From assembly GCA_902623585.1 (NCBI GenBank), contig CACNUO010000003.1, positions 1 through 64,000 of the forward strand: a DNA stretch of 64,000 nt. The letters run 5' to 3'. The position numbers were made by a program, and so were the translations under genes. The stretch comes from an uncultured Alphaproteobacteria bacterium. Lineage in GTDB: Bacteria; Pseudomonadota; Alphaproteobacteria; HIMB59; GCA-002718135. Below the pieces are notes generated by a model that was not told the origin of the DNA, did not search any database, and worked only from the letters and a program-made list of their open reading frames with translations. Positions 1 through 8,646 of the stretch are shown here, piece after piece (position 1 is the stretch's first letter; each line of letters begins with the position of its first letter).

Positions 1-1
1 A

Positions 2-1315
2 AAATCTTTTTATTCTAGTAATAATAATAATTTTAAAGATACTTTAAAGAAAAGAAGAAAATATATTTCTGATAATTTATCAATTTCTTACAAGAAACCT
101 CTTCATATGCTTGAAGCTAAAGATCAGTATTTTTTTGATAGATATGGCAGGAGATACTTAGATTGTGTAAATAATATTTCCCATGTTGGACATTCAAATT
201 CCTATGTCCATGAAGCTATGACTCAGCAAAATTTAAAACTTAATACTAATACGAGATATCTATACGATACAATTAACGATTATAGCGAATTACTTTTAAG
301 TAAGTTTCCAAAGAAATTAAATAAGATATTTTTTGTATGTACAGGATCTGAAGCTAATGATTTAGCTTATAGAATAGCCCAAACTTATACTAGTGCAAAA
401 GATGTCTTTGTGATGGACAATGCTTATCATGGGCATACCAATGCTTTAATTGATATAAGTCCATATAAATTTAATAGTAAGGGTGGTTTGGGTAAAAAAG
501 ATTATGTTCATGTATTAGACATGCCTGATCCCCTAAGAGGTAAGTGGAAATATCAAAATTCAAATTGGATTCAAAAATATATAGATGAAGCTAAAACGGT
601 AATTAGAGATAAAATTAAAGAAACCAATATTGCATGTTTTTTTACTGAAAGTATAATTGGTTGCGGCGGTCAAGTAATTCTTCCAAAAAATTATTTAAAA
701 GAAATATTTTCAGAAATTAGAAGAAACAATGCATTATGTATTGTTGACGAGGTACAAACTGGTTTTGGACGCGTTGGAAGACATTTTTGGTCATTTGAAG
801 AGCATGATGTCGTTCCTGATATAGTAACCTTGGGCAAACCTATGGGCAATGGTCACCCTATAGCTGCAGTTATAACTACAGAAAAAATTGCTTCAACTTT
901 TAATAACGGGATGGAATATTTTAACTCATTTGGTGGTAATCCTGTTTCCTGTGCTATCGGTAAAGCAGTATTAGAGACTATTGATAATAATAAATTACAA
1001 AAAAATGCTTTGTTAGTTGGTAATTATTTTTTAAAAGAATTAAAAAAAATCCAACTTAAATATAAAAAATATATTAGTGAAGTTAGAGGTAGGGGGCTTT
1101 TTTTAGGAATAGATATTATTCAGAATAGTAATGTTTCTAAACCAAATAAAAAATTAGCTAAACTGCTTATTAATTATATGAGAAATCAAGGTATTTTATT
1201 GAGCACTGATGGACCTTATGACAATGTTATTAAAATAAAACCACCTCTTGTATTTACAAAATTAAATGTAGATCAGGTATGTAAAAACTTAGAAACTTTC
1301 TTTAAAAAATTATAA
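2..1315 (+). CDS. Ethanolamine-phosphate phospho-lyase-like class III aminotransferase, 5' end outside window
   Basis: PLP-dependent fold-type I enzyme of the ETNPPL/AGXT2L branch of class III aminotransferases, which split phosphoethanolamine to acetaldehyde, ammonia and phosphate. Family landmarks seen are the N-terminal stretch with INNISHVGH-like order, GSEAND (PLP phosphate contact), DEVQTGFGRVG, and LGKPMGNGHP, where the lysine codon at 836-838 is the predicted Schiff-base lysine. The first ATG (107) lies inside conserved family sequence, and the frame stays open back to base 2 with residues that resemble the usual N-terminus. The true start is therefore upstream of the window. Many proteobacterial homologues carry an N-terminal APH-type kinase and peptidase domain fused to this part; that cannot be tested here. 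The 3' end overlaps the convergent LysE pseudogene by 14 bases. Confidence 0.85.
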   Translation, partial: KSFYSSNNNNFKDTLKKRRKYISDNLSISYKKPLHMLEAKDQYFFDRYGRRYLDCVNNISHVGHSNSYVHEAMTQQNLKLNTNTRYLYDTINDYSELLLSKFPKKLNKIFFVCTGSEANDLAYRIAQTYTSAKDVFVMDNAYHGHTNALIDISPYKFNSKGGLGKKDYVHVLDMPDPLRGKWKYQNSNWIQKYIDEAKTVIRDKIKETNIACFFTESIIGCGGQVILPKNYLKEIFSEIRRNNALCIVDEVQTGFGRVGRHFWSFEEHDVVPDIVTLGKPMGNGHPIAAVITTEKIASTFNNGMEYFNSFGGNPVSCAIGKAVLETIDNNKLQKNALLVGNYFLKELKKIQLKYKKYISEVRGRGLFLGIDIIQNSNVSKPNKKLAKLLINYMRNQGILLSTDGPYDNVIKIKPPLVFTKLNVDQVCKNLETFFKKL

Positions 1316-1903
1316 AATATATTCCATAACTAATCATTAGCAGACCAATGGTTAGATCAATCCAAAACCAAGTTTTATTTGAATAAATATATTTTGACAA
1401 AAACTTTGACATATATCCCAAAGAAAAGAAAAACAAAAAACTAGCTGAAATTGCTCCAACTCCAAATGAAAATTGATCATTAAAATTTGTTGATAATGAT
1501 CCCAGCAAAATAATTGTATCTAGATAAACATGAGGATTTGCGTATGTAATAAGGAATAAGGTAATTAATACTTTACCGTATTCGTTAATTATATTTAATT
1601 TTTTATTTATATCTTTAATTTGATTTAATTTTATAACTTTATTTAATCCATAAAATATAAGCCAAATTCCACCTAATACTTTTATTATTCCTATGATACT
1701 TGGATTAATTTGAACAATATAATTAGATAGATATATATTCCAATTACAATTAGTAAACTGTCAGATAGACTGCAAAATAAAGTAACTGTAAAAACATAAG
1801 ATTTTTTAAGCCCTTGTTGAATTACAAATAAATTTTGCGGTCCTATGGCTATAATTAATGTTCCTCCAATTATTAATCCTTGGATAAAATCATAAATATA
1901 CAT
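1302..1903 (-). pseudogene. LysE/ArgO-type amino-acid exporter broken by one frameshift
   Basis: Two reading frames together give one LysE-family exporter of about 200 residues (ArgO is about 211). The N-terminal frame (1691-1903) holds the family start with IGPQN and a CSLSDSLLIVIG segment. A second frame, open from about 1745 down to 1302, continues with GGIWLIFYG, then ANPHVYLDT and the C-terminal helices. The switch lies near 1719-1745, beside a short AT-alternating run at 1729-1738, and fits loss of a single base. Either a recent pseudogene or a sequencing/assembly error; the rest of the protein looks undamaged, so the event is young or artificial. The intact form would export basic or other amino acids across the inner membrane. 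Confidence 0.8.
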
Positions 1904-1938
1904 ATTGCCTTAAATTATAATTACACTATTTTAAAATC

Positions 1939-2397
1939 ATGCACAAAATTATATTGTTTAGTTTGTTTATTTTATTATCAAAAAGTGTTTATGGAGAAAT
2001 GATAAAACCAGACCCTTCAATTGGTCCTAAAGAAGTTATTTTAATTCAATTAAAAGCACTACAAAAAAATAATTCACCTTTTGACGATGCCGGTATTGAA
2101 CAAACTTGGGAATTTGCACATCCAAATAATAGAATGTACACAGGTCCTCTAGACAATTTTATTAGGATGATTAAAAATCCATCCTACTCAATGATGATTG
2201 ATCACTTAGAACACAATATAATTCCAGTTCAGGAACAAGAAAAAAGTTCATATTACTTTGTAGAGCTTACAGATAGTAATGGAAAAAAATTTGGTTTTGA
2301 ATGGACAGTTGAAAAAGTAGAGCAAAACGGTGAGTTTAAAGATTGTTGGATGACCGTAGGTGTTTCTAGACCAATGCCTTTATCGCAAGCATCATAG
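1939..2397 (+). CDS. DUF4864 secreted protein
   Basis: A 152-residue protein with a signal peptide (about residues 1-19, ending near VYG-E), so probably periplasmic. The body fits the DUF4864 family: a helix with IQLKALQKNN, then WEFAHPNNRMYTGPL and FIRMIKNPSY, and a strand-rich C-terminal half with FEWTVEKV. Function is unknown for the family. It starts 35 bases after the divergent LysE gene, and its stop TAG shares one base with the GTG start of the SRAP gene, so the two are probably co-transcribed. Confidence 0.7.
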   Translation: MHKIILFSLFILLSKSVYGEMIKPDPSIGPKEVILIQLKALQKNNSPFDDAGIEQTWEFAHPNNRMYTGPLDNFIRMIKNPSYSMMIDHLEHNIIPVQEQEKSSYYFVELTDSNGKKFGFEWTVEKVEQNGEFKDCWMTVGVSRPMPLSQAS

Positions 2398-3053
2398 TGT
2401 GCGGAAGATTTACAAGTACTGAAGATAAAGAAAAAATTATAAAACTTTTTCCTAACTCTGAAGTTTTAAATTACTCACATAAGTCTTACAATATATCACC
2501 ATCTAATATTGTTAATATTATTTATGAAAAGAATCATAAACTTTTAATAGATACTTTTATTTGGAGTTATAGTTTTTTTAGTAAACAAAATAATGTTACT
2601 CAATTTGTTATTAATGCAAGAATTGAAACGATTAATGATAAATATTTATTCAAAGAATCATTTACTAAAAGAAAATGTCTTATTATTGCAAATGGATACT
2701 ATGAATGGAAAAATATAAATAATCAAAAACAACCATATTTAATATCAATTCCTAGAAATGAATTATTGTTTTTTGGCGGAATTTGGAGGGAAGAAATAAG
2801 AGATAATAAAAAAATGAATGTTGTCTGTATCATTACTAAGGAAGCAAATGAAAACCTTTCCCATATACATAATAGAATGCCTCTTATTATGTCTCATAAT
2901 GAGGGTCTTGATTTTCTTAATGATAATGAAAATGAATTCCTACATAAAAACAAAAGCATTATCGAGGATGATTTAGACTTTTATCCAGTATCAAAAATTG
3001 TAAATAATCCAAAAAATAATGATGAAAATTGTCTTAAGGAAATATCTTTATAA
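2397..3053 (+). CDS. SRAP/HMCES family abasic-site DNA-crosslinking protein (YedK-like)
   Basis: Sensor of abasic sites in single-stranded DNA; family members form a thiazolidine link between Cys2 and the AP site. Start codon is GTG at 2397, chosen because it places the catalytic cysteine at position 2 (MCGRFT), as the chemistry requires after Met removal. Other family residues are present: NARIET (about 78-83), the glutamate of GYYEWK (E103), and the histidine of the IHNRMP motif (H158). At 218 residues it matches the E. coli homologue (about 222). The start overlaps the upstream stop by one base. Confidence 0.9.
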   Translation: MCGRFTSTEDKEKIIKLFPNSEVLNYSHKSYNISPSNIVNIIYEKNHKLLIDTFIWSYSFFSKQNNVTQFVINARIETINDKYLFKESFTKRKCLIIANGYYEWKNINNQKQPYLISIPRNELLFFGGIWREEIRDNKKMNVVCIITKEANENLSHIHNRMPLIMSHNEGLDFLNDNENEFLHKNKSIIEDDLDFYPVSKIVNNPKNNDENCLKEISL

Positions 3054-3110
3054 TATTTAAATTTTTTTATCGCTTTTATAATATTAATCAAATATATAAT
3101 TTTTTTTTAA

Positions 3111-4049
3111 ATGAGCCATTTATTTTATAAACCTGCTAAATCTAGATTACACAGAAGTGAATTGGCAGTTCCTGGCTCTAATCCAAAGATGTTTGAAAAA
3201 GCATTAAAATCAAATGCCGATTATATTTTCTTAGACCTAGAAGATGCAGTATCTCCAAATGATAAAATTGATGCAAGAAGAAATGTTATTAATGCAATAA
3301 AAGAAAATAATTGGAAAGAAGAAGGTAAAACAATCTCTATAAGAATTAACGGTTTGGATACACACTATATGTATCGTGATGTGATTGAAATTATAGAAGA
3401 GGTAGGTGACAGGGTTGATACATTATTAATTCCAAAAGTAGGCTCATCATCTGATGTATATATGGTCGATTGTTTGCTTAATCAAATTGAGCAAAATAAA
3501 AAATTTGAGAATAGAATAGGTTTAGAATGTTTAATTGAAACAGCACTAGGAATGTCCAATATTCAATCAATTGCAACATCAAGTTCAAGACTTGAAGCAT
3601 TACATTTTGGAGTTGCAGATTATGCAGCAAGTATGCGCGCAAGAACCGTTGTTATAGGGGGGTTAAATCCTGATTACCCTGGAGATCAATGGCATCATGG
3701 CTTATCAACATTAGTAATGACTTGTAGATCATATGGCTTAAGAGCAATAGACGGACCTTTTGGTGCTTTTAATGACAAAGAAGGATATCTTGATGCAGCA
3801 AAAAGAGCTGCAGCAATTGGTTTTGAGGGTAAATGGGCAATACATCCATCACAAATAGATCTTGCTAATGAAGTCTTTTCTCCACCTAAAGAAGAAATAG
3901 ATAAAGCAAAAAAAATATTATTAGAATTAGAAAAAGCAGCTGCTGAAGGAAAGGGTGCTGCTCAGCTTGATGGAAGAATGATCGATGCTGCATCTGCAAG
4001 AATGGCTGAAAATATTGTAAATATAAATAAATTAATTGAGAGCAAGTAA
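3111..4049 (+). CDS. mcl: L-malyl-CoA lyase (CitE-like)
   Basis: CitE-family TIM-barrel lyase that reversibly splits L-malyl-CoA into acetyl-CoA and glyoxylate. Seen are the N-terminal ELAVPGSNPKMFEKA segment, the acidic metal/substrate motif LDLEDAVSP, IRINGLDT, GLECLIETALGM and a C-terminal KWAIHPSQIDLANEVFSP segment. The whole closely follows the Methylobacterium MclA pattern and usual length (about 312-324). A thioesterase role (malyl-CoA hydrolase paralogue) is possible, but direct coupling to mtkA-mtkB (one-base overlap) strongly favours the lyase. First gene of a three-gene operon, preceded by an AT-rich 57-base gap. Confidence 0.88.
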   Translation: MSHLFYKPAKSRLHRSELAVPGSNPKMFEKALKSNADYIFLDLEDAVSPNDKIDARRNVINAIKENNWKEEGKTISIRINGLDTHYMYRDVIEIIEEVGDRVDTLLIPKVGSSSDVYMVDCLLNQIEQNKKFENRIGLECLIETALGMSNIQSIATSSSRLEALHFGVADYAASMRARTVVIGGLNPDYPGDQWHHGLSTLVMTCRSYGLRAIDGPFGAFNDKEGYLDAAKRAAAIGFEGKWAIHPSQIDLANEVFSPPKEEIDKAKKILLELEKAAAEGKGAAQLDGRMIDAASARMAENIVNINKLIESK

Positions 4050-5209
4050 TGGATATACACGAATATCAAGCAAAAAAAATATTGTCTGATTTTGGTGTTA
4101 AAATTCCGACTGGTGGTATTGTTTATAGTCCAGAAAATGCAGAAAACAAAGCAAGAGAAATTGGTGGTTCAAAATGGGTTGTAAAAGCGCAAGTTCACTC
4201 AGGTGCTAGAGGTAAAGCGGGAGGAATTATAATATGTAATTCTCCGTTAGAAGTTGCTGATGCAACTGATAAATTGTTAGGTAAAAAATTAATTACAAAC
4301 CAAACTGGTCCAGAGGGTAAGATAATAAATAGAATTTATATTGAAGAAGCAACTGATATCAAACACGAATTATATTTAGGTTTAGTGTTTGATAGATCTT
4401 CAGAAAGTATAATGGTTGTAGCCTCAACAGAAGGCGGAATGAGTGTCGAAGAAATTTCAAAAGAAAAACCTGAAACAATTATACGATCTAAAATAGAAGT
4501 AGCAGTTGGTATTCAACAATTTCAAGCAAGAGAAATAGCTTTTGGTTTAGGAATTGAATCCAAATTGATCTCAAGAGCTGCAAATACAATTATTGGTTGC
4601 TATAAAGCTTTTAGTGAGCTTGATGCAACAATGGTTGAAGTTAACCCATTAGTTGTATCACATCAAGATGAAATATTAGTATTAGATTGTAAAATGAGTT
4701 TTGATAATAATGCAATGTTTAGAAGAGACGAAATTGCAGAACTTAGAGATAAGACACAAGAAAATTCAAATGAAGTTTATGCTTCTGATAGAGGAATGAA
4801 TTATGTAAGCTTAGATGGGAATATAGGTAATATTATTAATGGTGCAGGCTTAGCAATGGCTTCAATGGATATGATCAAACTTGCTGGTGGTGAACCAGCA
4901 AATTTTTTAGATGTTGGTGGAGGTGCAACACCTGAAAAAATAGTTAAAGCTTTTAAATTAATCTCTATGGACACTAAAGTTAAGGTTATATTAGTTAATA
5001 TCTTTGCAGGGATTAACAGATGTGATTGGGTTGCAGAAGGAATTGTTCAAGCTTTATCAAAAATTGAAATTAAACATCCTTTAGTTATACGTTTAGCTGG
5101 AACTAACGTCGAAAAGGGAAATGAAATACTTAAAAAAAGCAATATAAATTACATTGAAGCATCAACTTTAGAAGATGCAGCAAATAAAGCAGTGAAGGCT
5201 CTTGGATAA
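4049..5209 (+). CDS. mtkA: Malate-CoA ligase (malate thiokinase) beta subunit
   Basis: ATP-grasp subunit of the SucC/MtkA family; with MtkB it makes malyl-CoA from malate, CoA and ATP. Seen are the N-terminal MDIHEYQAKKIL, KAQVHSGARGKAGG (nucleotide-binding region), VEVNPLV with DCKMSFD (metal/nucleotide site), and the C-terminal LDVGGGA and NIFAGINRCDWVAEGI. Several segments (QTGPEGK, FQAREIAFGLG, INRCDWVAEG) follow MtkA more closely than SucC, and the adjacent malyl-CoA lyase supports malate as substrate. 386 residues is standard. ATG overlaps the last base of the mcl stop. Succinate-CoA ligase remains a lesser alternative. Confidence 0.87.
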   Translation: MDIHEYQAKKILSDFGVKIPTGGIVYSPENAENKAREIGGSKWVVKAQVHSGARGKAGGIIICNSPLEVADATDKLLGKKLITNQTGPEGKIINRIYIEEATDIKHELYLGLVFDRSSESIMVVASTEGGMSVEEISKEKPETIIRSKIEVAVGIQQFQAREIAFGLGIESKLISRAANTIIGCYKAFSELDATMVEVNPLVVSHQDEILVLDCKMSFDNNAMFRRDEIAELRDKTQENSNEVYASDRGMNYVSLDGNIGNIINGAGLAMASMDMIKLAGGEPANFLDVGGGATPEKIVKAFKLISMDTKVKVILVNIFAGINRCDWVAEGIVQALSKIEIKHPLVIRLAGTNVEKGNEILKKSNINYIEASTLEDAANKAVKALG

Positions 5210-5211
5210 TC

Positions 5212-6108
5212 ATGTCTATAATCATTCACAAAAATACAAAGATTTTAGTTCAAGGATTCACAGGAAAAATTGGAAGTTTTCATGCTGAAGAAATGATTAA
5301 GTATGGTTCTAACGTTGTTGGCGGGGTAACACCTGGTAAGGGTGGTATGACCCATTTAAATCTTCCTGTTTTTAATACTGTTAAAGAAGCTGTAGATCAA
5401 ACTGGAGCATCAACATCAATTTTATTTGTCCCACCAGCCTTTGCAGCAGATTCAGCAATGGAAGCTGCTGATGCAGGTATTAAAACGTGTGTGGCTATTA
5501 CTGACGGTATTCCTTCTCATGATATGGTTAAAATAAAAAGATACATGAGAAGATATCCAAAAGATAAAAAAATGGGATTAGTAGGTCCGAATTGTGCAGG
5601 AATAATTAGCCCTGGTAAATCTATGTTAGGTATTATGCCTGGCCACATTTACAAAGAAGGTAAAATAGGAATAGTTAGTAGATCTGGCACTTTGGGATAT
5701 GAAGCTGCACAACAACTTAAAGATTTGGAAATTGGTGTTTCAACAAGTGTAGGTATAGGAGGCGATCCAATAAATGGAAGTTCTTTTAGAGATATAATTG
5801 AAAAGTTTGAAAATGATGATGAAACTATTGCAGTTTTAATGATAGGTGAAATTGGTGGTCCACAAGAAGTTGAAGCTGGACAATTTGCTAAAGAAAATAT
5901 GAGTAAACCGGTTATTGCATATATAGCAGGGCTAACTGCACCTAAAGGTCGTGTTATGGGCCATGCTGGTGCAATTGTTTCTGCTTATGGTGAAAGCGCA
6001 ATAGAAAAAGTAGAACTTCTTAAAGAGTGTGGAGTTACAATTTCCAAAAACCCTTCTGTAATGGGTGAAACTGTTAAAAAAGTATTAGTAGAAAATAATT
6101 TGAATTAA
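5212..6108 (+). CDS. mtkB: Malate-CoA ligase alpha subunit
   Basis: CoA-binding and phosphohistidine subunit of the malate thiokinase. Seen are the Rossmann-type CoA domain with QGFTGKIGSFHA and GGVTPGKGG, the VGPNCAGIISPGK loop, SRSGTLGYE, GIGGDPINGSSF, and the phosphorylated histidine in MGHAGAIVS (H251). 298 residues, as in characterised MtkB/SucD. Starts two bases after mtkA. No phosphoenolpyruvate carboxylase or other serine-cycle gene follows; the next gene is a small membrane-protein ORF. Confidence 0.88.
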   Translation: MSIIIHKNTKILVQGFTGKIGSFHAEEMIKYGSNVVGGVTPGKGGMTHLNLPVFNTVKEAVDQTGASTSILFVPPAFAADSAMEAADAGIKTCVAITDGIPSHDMVKIKRYMRRYPKDKKMGLVGPNCAGIISPGKSMLGIMPGHIYKEGKIGIVSRSGTLGYEAAQQLKDLEIGVSTSVGIGGDPINGSSFRDIIEKFENDDETIAVLMIGEIGGPQEVEAGQFAKENMSKPVIAYIAGLTAPKGRVMGHAGAIVSAYGESAIEKVELLKECGVTISKNPSVMGETVKKVLVENNLN

Positions 6109-6123
6109 TATAATTAAAAAATA

Positions 6124-6261
6124 ATGAAATTTTTATATAAAAATGAATTCTGGATGTTAATATTTTCTCTAGGTGTTCTTTATTGGTTATTTAATCCATC
6201 AGTTTTAACAACTTTAGTTATGATTGTGCCATTGCTATTGGCCGTTTCTTCTCGTAAATAA
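6124..6261 (+). CDS. Small hydrophobic protein, 45 residues
   Basis: Short ORF 15 bases after mtkB. The translation has a charged start (MKFLYKNEFW) and then one long or two short membrane segments through MIVPLLLAV, ending in SSRK, consistent with an inner-membrane mini-protein. No family recognised. It could be translated from the mtk transcript. Supported only by a plausible composition and fit between genes. Confidence 0.45.
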   Translation: MKFLYKNEFWMLIFSLGVLYWLFNPSVLTTLVMIVPLLLAVSSRK

Positions 6262-6316
6262 AGCTAAGTTTTATACTTACTGATGTATGATCGTTTATCG
6301 TATTTATAGTTAAAAA

Positions 6317-6880
6317 ATGAAATTATATCTTATTAGACATGCAGAGTCAGAAGCTAATGCAGCATCAGATTTAGATAATCCAACTTATTATTATGATGCA
6401 AGAATTACTCAAAGAGGAGTTGAGCAAGCAAAAAAATTAAATAATAGAATTAAAAATCTCAAATTTGATAATTATTTTTGTTCCCCCTTAACAAGAACTT
6501 TGGAAACATTCTCTATTGTTTTTCCATCTAATAAACCTGTAATTGAACCATTAATAAGAGAACATTTGTACAACTCATGTGATGTAGGAAGACAACCAAA
6601 AAAATTAAAAAAAGAATTTAATGATTTTGATTTTAATAATTTAAATGATTTTTGGTGGAATAATAACAAACCTATTAATGAAAAAAAAATTATACAAGAG
6701 TCTCACAATGATATTAAAATGAGATTAAGGTCTTTTCTACTATCTATCAAAAAACTTAATTTACAAAAAATTGTATTAGTCAGTCATGGTACATTTTTAA
6801 GTCAAATAACTGAATATATGCTGGATAACTGTGAAATATATGATTGTGAGTACAATGAGGTATACGAAAAATTTTTTTAA
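6317..6880 (+). CDS. Histidine phosphatase (phosphoglycerate mutase-like) family protein
   Basis: Branch-1 histidine phosphatase of 187 residues. The nucleophile motif is LIRHAES (usual RHG/RHA; His8), followed by the arginine of SPLTRTLET and the second histidine in LVSHGTFL near residue 157. Substrate cannot be assigned; family members act on small phosphoesters or phosphoproteins. It ends 23 bases before the convergent creatininase-family gene, so it may belong functionally to neither neighbour. A phosphatase next to a cyclohydrolase-type cluster could act on a phosphorylated pathway intermediate, but that is speculation. Confidence 0.8.
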   Translation: MKLYLIRHAESEANAASDLDNPTYYYDARITQRGVEQAKKLNNRIKNLKFDNYFCSPLTRTLETFSIVFPSNKPVIEPLIREHLYNSCDVGRQPKKLKKEFNDFDFNNLNDFWWNNNKPINEKKIIQESHNDIKMRLRSFLLSIKKLNLQKIVLVSHGTFLSQITEYMLDNCEIYDCEYNEVYEKFF

Positions 6881-6903
6881 TTTAATTCTTAATAAATAAA
6901 AAT

Positions 6904-7671
6904 CTAAAACATCTCATTTATTATTTTATTTAATTTTTGTGTTACTCTATCAATTATTTTTTTTCCTATCTGTGCATTGGATTTTCTAGGATCTCCAATA
7001 ATTCCACTTTTACTTAATTCTTTAGTTGACCAAGCTTTCTTAATATTTTTCTCATAAGAAATGGTTTTAGATGATAAATAATCAGGAGATAATCTATGTT
7101 TAGAAATTTTAGATTGCCTTACTAGGTTTGGAAATAAATATAACATAATAGATGTTTCAAATTCTCCACCGTGATAACCAAAGTCTTTTTCTTTACTTGA
7201 TATAATTCCTTTAAATTGATCAAATAAAAAATATGTGCCTTTAACTATGTTTATCTTAAATTCTGATTTCAATTCTTTAGCAATAATATCTATATGACTA
7301 ATTTGTCCACCATGACTATTTAAAAGTAATATATTTTTAAATTTCAATTTACATACATTTTCTAAAATTGATAAAGAGTGCGATATAAATTCAAATGAAT
7401 CAATACTTATAGTTCCATCAAAATCTGTATGTTCAGCAGCTGAACCAAAATATATTTCAGGCATAATTAAATATTTATTTGAATTATATTTTTTATTGAA
7501 TTCTAATAATATTCCTTCAAGAATTTTTTTATCAGTATTTAATGGAAGGTGCGGACCATGTTGTTCTATTGATGAAAATGGGAAAATTAAAACTGTTTTT
7601 CTATTTATTTTTTTAATTTCATTTGTTGTTAATTCTTCCCAAAAGTTTGTTAGCATTTTTTTATTATACAT
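6904..7671 (-). CDS. Creatininase-family amidohydrolase
   Basis: Metal-dependent amidohydrolase of the creatininase/ArfB/MftE superfamily, 255 residues. Visible metal-site elements are E36-Q-H38-G-P-H (SIEQHGPHLPLNTD, with D47), SAAEHTDFDGTIS, LLLNSHGGQ and YHGGEFETS, all in family order. Members include creatinine amidohydrolase and ArfB, which deformylates a GTP-derived pyrimidine in archaeal flavin/F420 synthesis. It is divergent from the dehydrogenase gene, with only 13 bases between start codons, so they probably share a control region and pathway. Given the RibA- and RibD-type neighbours, a pyrimidine- or pterin-related amide is a reasonable substrate; this is inference. Confidence 0.82.
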   Translation of the reverse strand: MYNKKMLTNFWEELTTNEIKKINRKTVLIFPFSSIEQHGPHLPLNTDKKILEGILLEFNKKYNSNKYLIMPEIYFGSAAEHTDFDGTISIDSFEFISHSLSILENVCKLKFKNILLLNSHGGQISHIDIIAKELKSEFKINIVKGTYFLFDQFKGIISSKEKDFGYHGGEFETSIMLYLFPNLVRQSKISKHRLSPDYLSSKTISYEKNIKKAWSTKELSKSGIIGDPRKSNAQIGKKIIDRVTQKLNKIINEMF

Positions 7672-7684
7672 TTATAAGTAAATT

Positions 7685-8644
7685 ATGAAATCTTATTCTT
7701 TATGGATTAATAAAAAAAAACAAGCTAAAATTTATCAAAAAAAACTTGTTTACAATAAAAATAACAAAACAGTTTTAGTTAAAACTATTTACTCAGGTAT
7801 TAGCAAGGGAACTGAAAAATTAGTTTCATCTAAAAGCGTAAGTAAGGATCAATTTGAATTAATGAAAGCCCCATTTCAAGAGGGTTCTTTTAATTTACCT
7901 ATAAAATACGGTTATATAAATGTTGGGAATATTATTGATGGTCCAAGGAAATATATAAATAAAAAAATATTTAGTCTTTATCCTCATCAAGATTTATATG
8001 AAATTTCTATTCAAAATTTAATTTTACTACCAAAAGGAAATTTGAGAAAATATATTCTTACTGCAAATATGGAAACAGCAATTAATATCTTTTGGGACGC
8101 TCAATCTAAAAGTAATCACAAAATTCTAATTGTAGGGCTTGGCTCTGTAGGATTATTAACTGCATATTTTTTTAAAATTAATGGATATAAAGATGTTTAT
8201 GTTTTTGATAATAATAAAAATAAAAGAAAAATTGCTAATCATTTAGGATTAAATTTTATTGACATAAGAAAGATTGAGAAAATAGATGTAGCAATAAATA
8301 CTACAGCTAATTATAAAGTTTTAAATTCTTTAATGGAAAAATTATCTATCGAAGGAAAAATAGTAGAAGCTAGTTGGTATGGTAAAAATAAAGGAGAAGT
8401 TTCCCTAGGCGGGTATTTTCATTCTAAAAGATTAAAAATAATCAGCTCACAGGTATCTAAAATACCAAAATACATGAAAAATAAATATGATTTTGAGGGG
8501 AGATTAAAATTAGCAATTAAATCTTTAAAAAATTCAAAATTAGAAAAATTAATTACTAGTGAAAGTAATTTTTTTGATTTAGAAAAAGATTACTATAAAA
8601 TCCTTCAAAATAAGGATACAATAATGCATTTAGTTAAATATTAA
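7685..8644 (+). CDS. MDR-family dehydrogenase-like protein in the RibA/PTPS cluster
   Basis: 319-residue member of the medium-chain dehydrogenase/reductase superfamily. The N-terminal half has SGISKGTEKLV, typical of the branch that includes BchC-like enzymes; the Rossmann fold shows VGLGSVGLLTA with an acidic residue at the end of strand 2 (VFDNN), which suggests NAD(H). The classic catalytic-zinc GHE motif is not seen, so a zinc-free or altered active site is likely. First gene of a tight + strand run (2-base gap to the PTPS-like gene). Substrate unknown; context suggests a side-chain oxidation or reduction on a pterin or sugar-pterin intermediate. Confidence 0.72.
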   Translation: MKSYSLWINKKKQAKIYQKKLVYNKNNKTVLVKTIYSGISKGTEKLVSSKSVSKDQFELMKAPFQEGSFNLPIKYGYINVGNIIDGPRKYINKKIFSLYPHQDLYEISIQNLILLPKGNLRKYILTANMETAINIFWDAQSKSNHKILIVGLGSVGLLTAYFFKINGYKDVYVFDNNKNKRKIANHLGLNFIDIRKIEKIDVAINTTANYKVLNSLMEKLSIEGKIVEASWYGKNKGEVSLGGYFHSKRLKIISSQVSKIPKYMKNKYDFEGRLKLAIKSLKNSKLEKLITSESNFFDLEKDYYKILQNKDTIMHLVKY

Positions 8645-8646
8645 TT

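Noticed and set aside
1691..1903. Separate 70-residue membrane protein
   Set aside because: It is the N-terminal third of a LysE-type exporter whose remainder continues in another frame; counted as one pseudogene.
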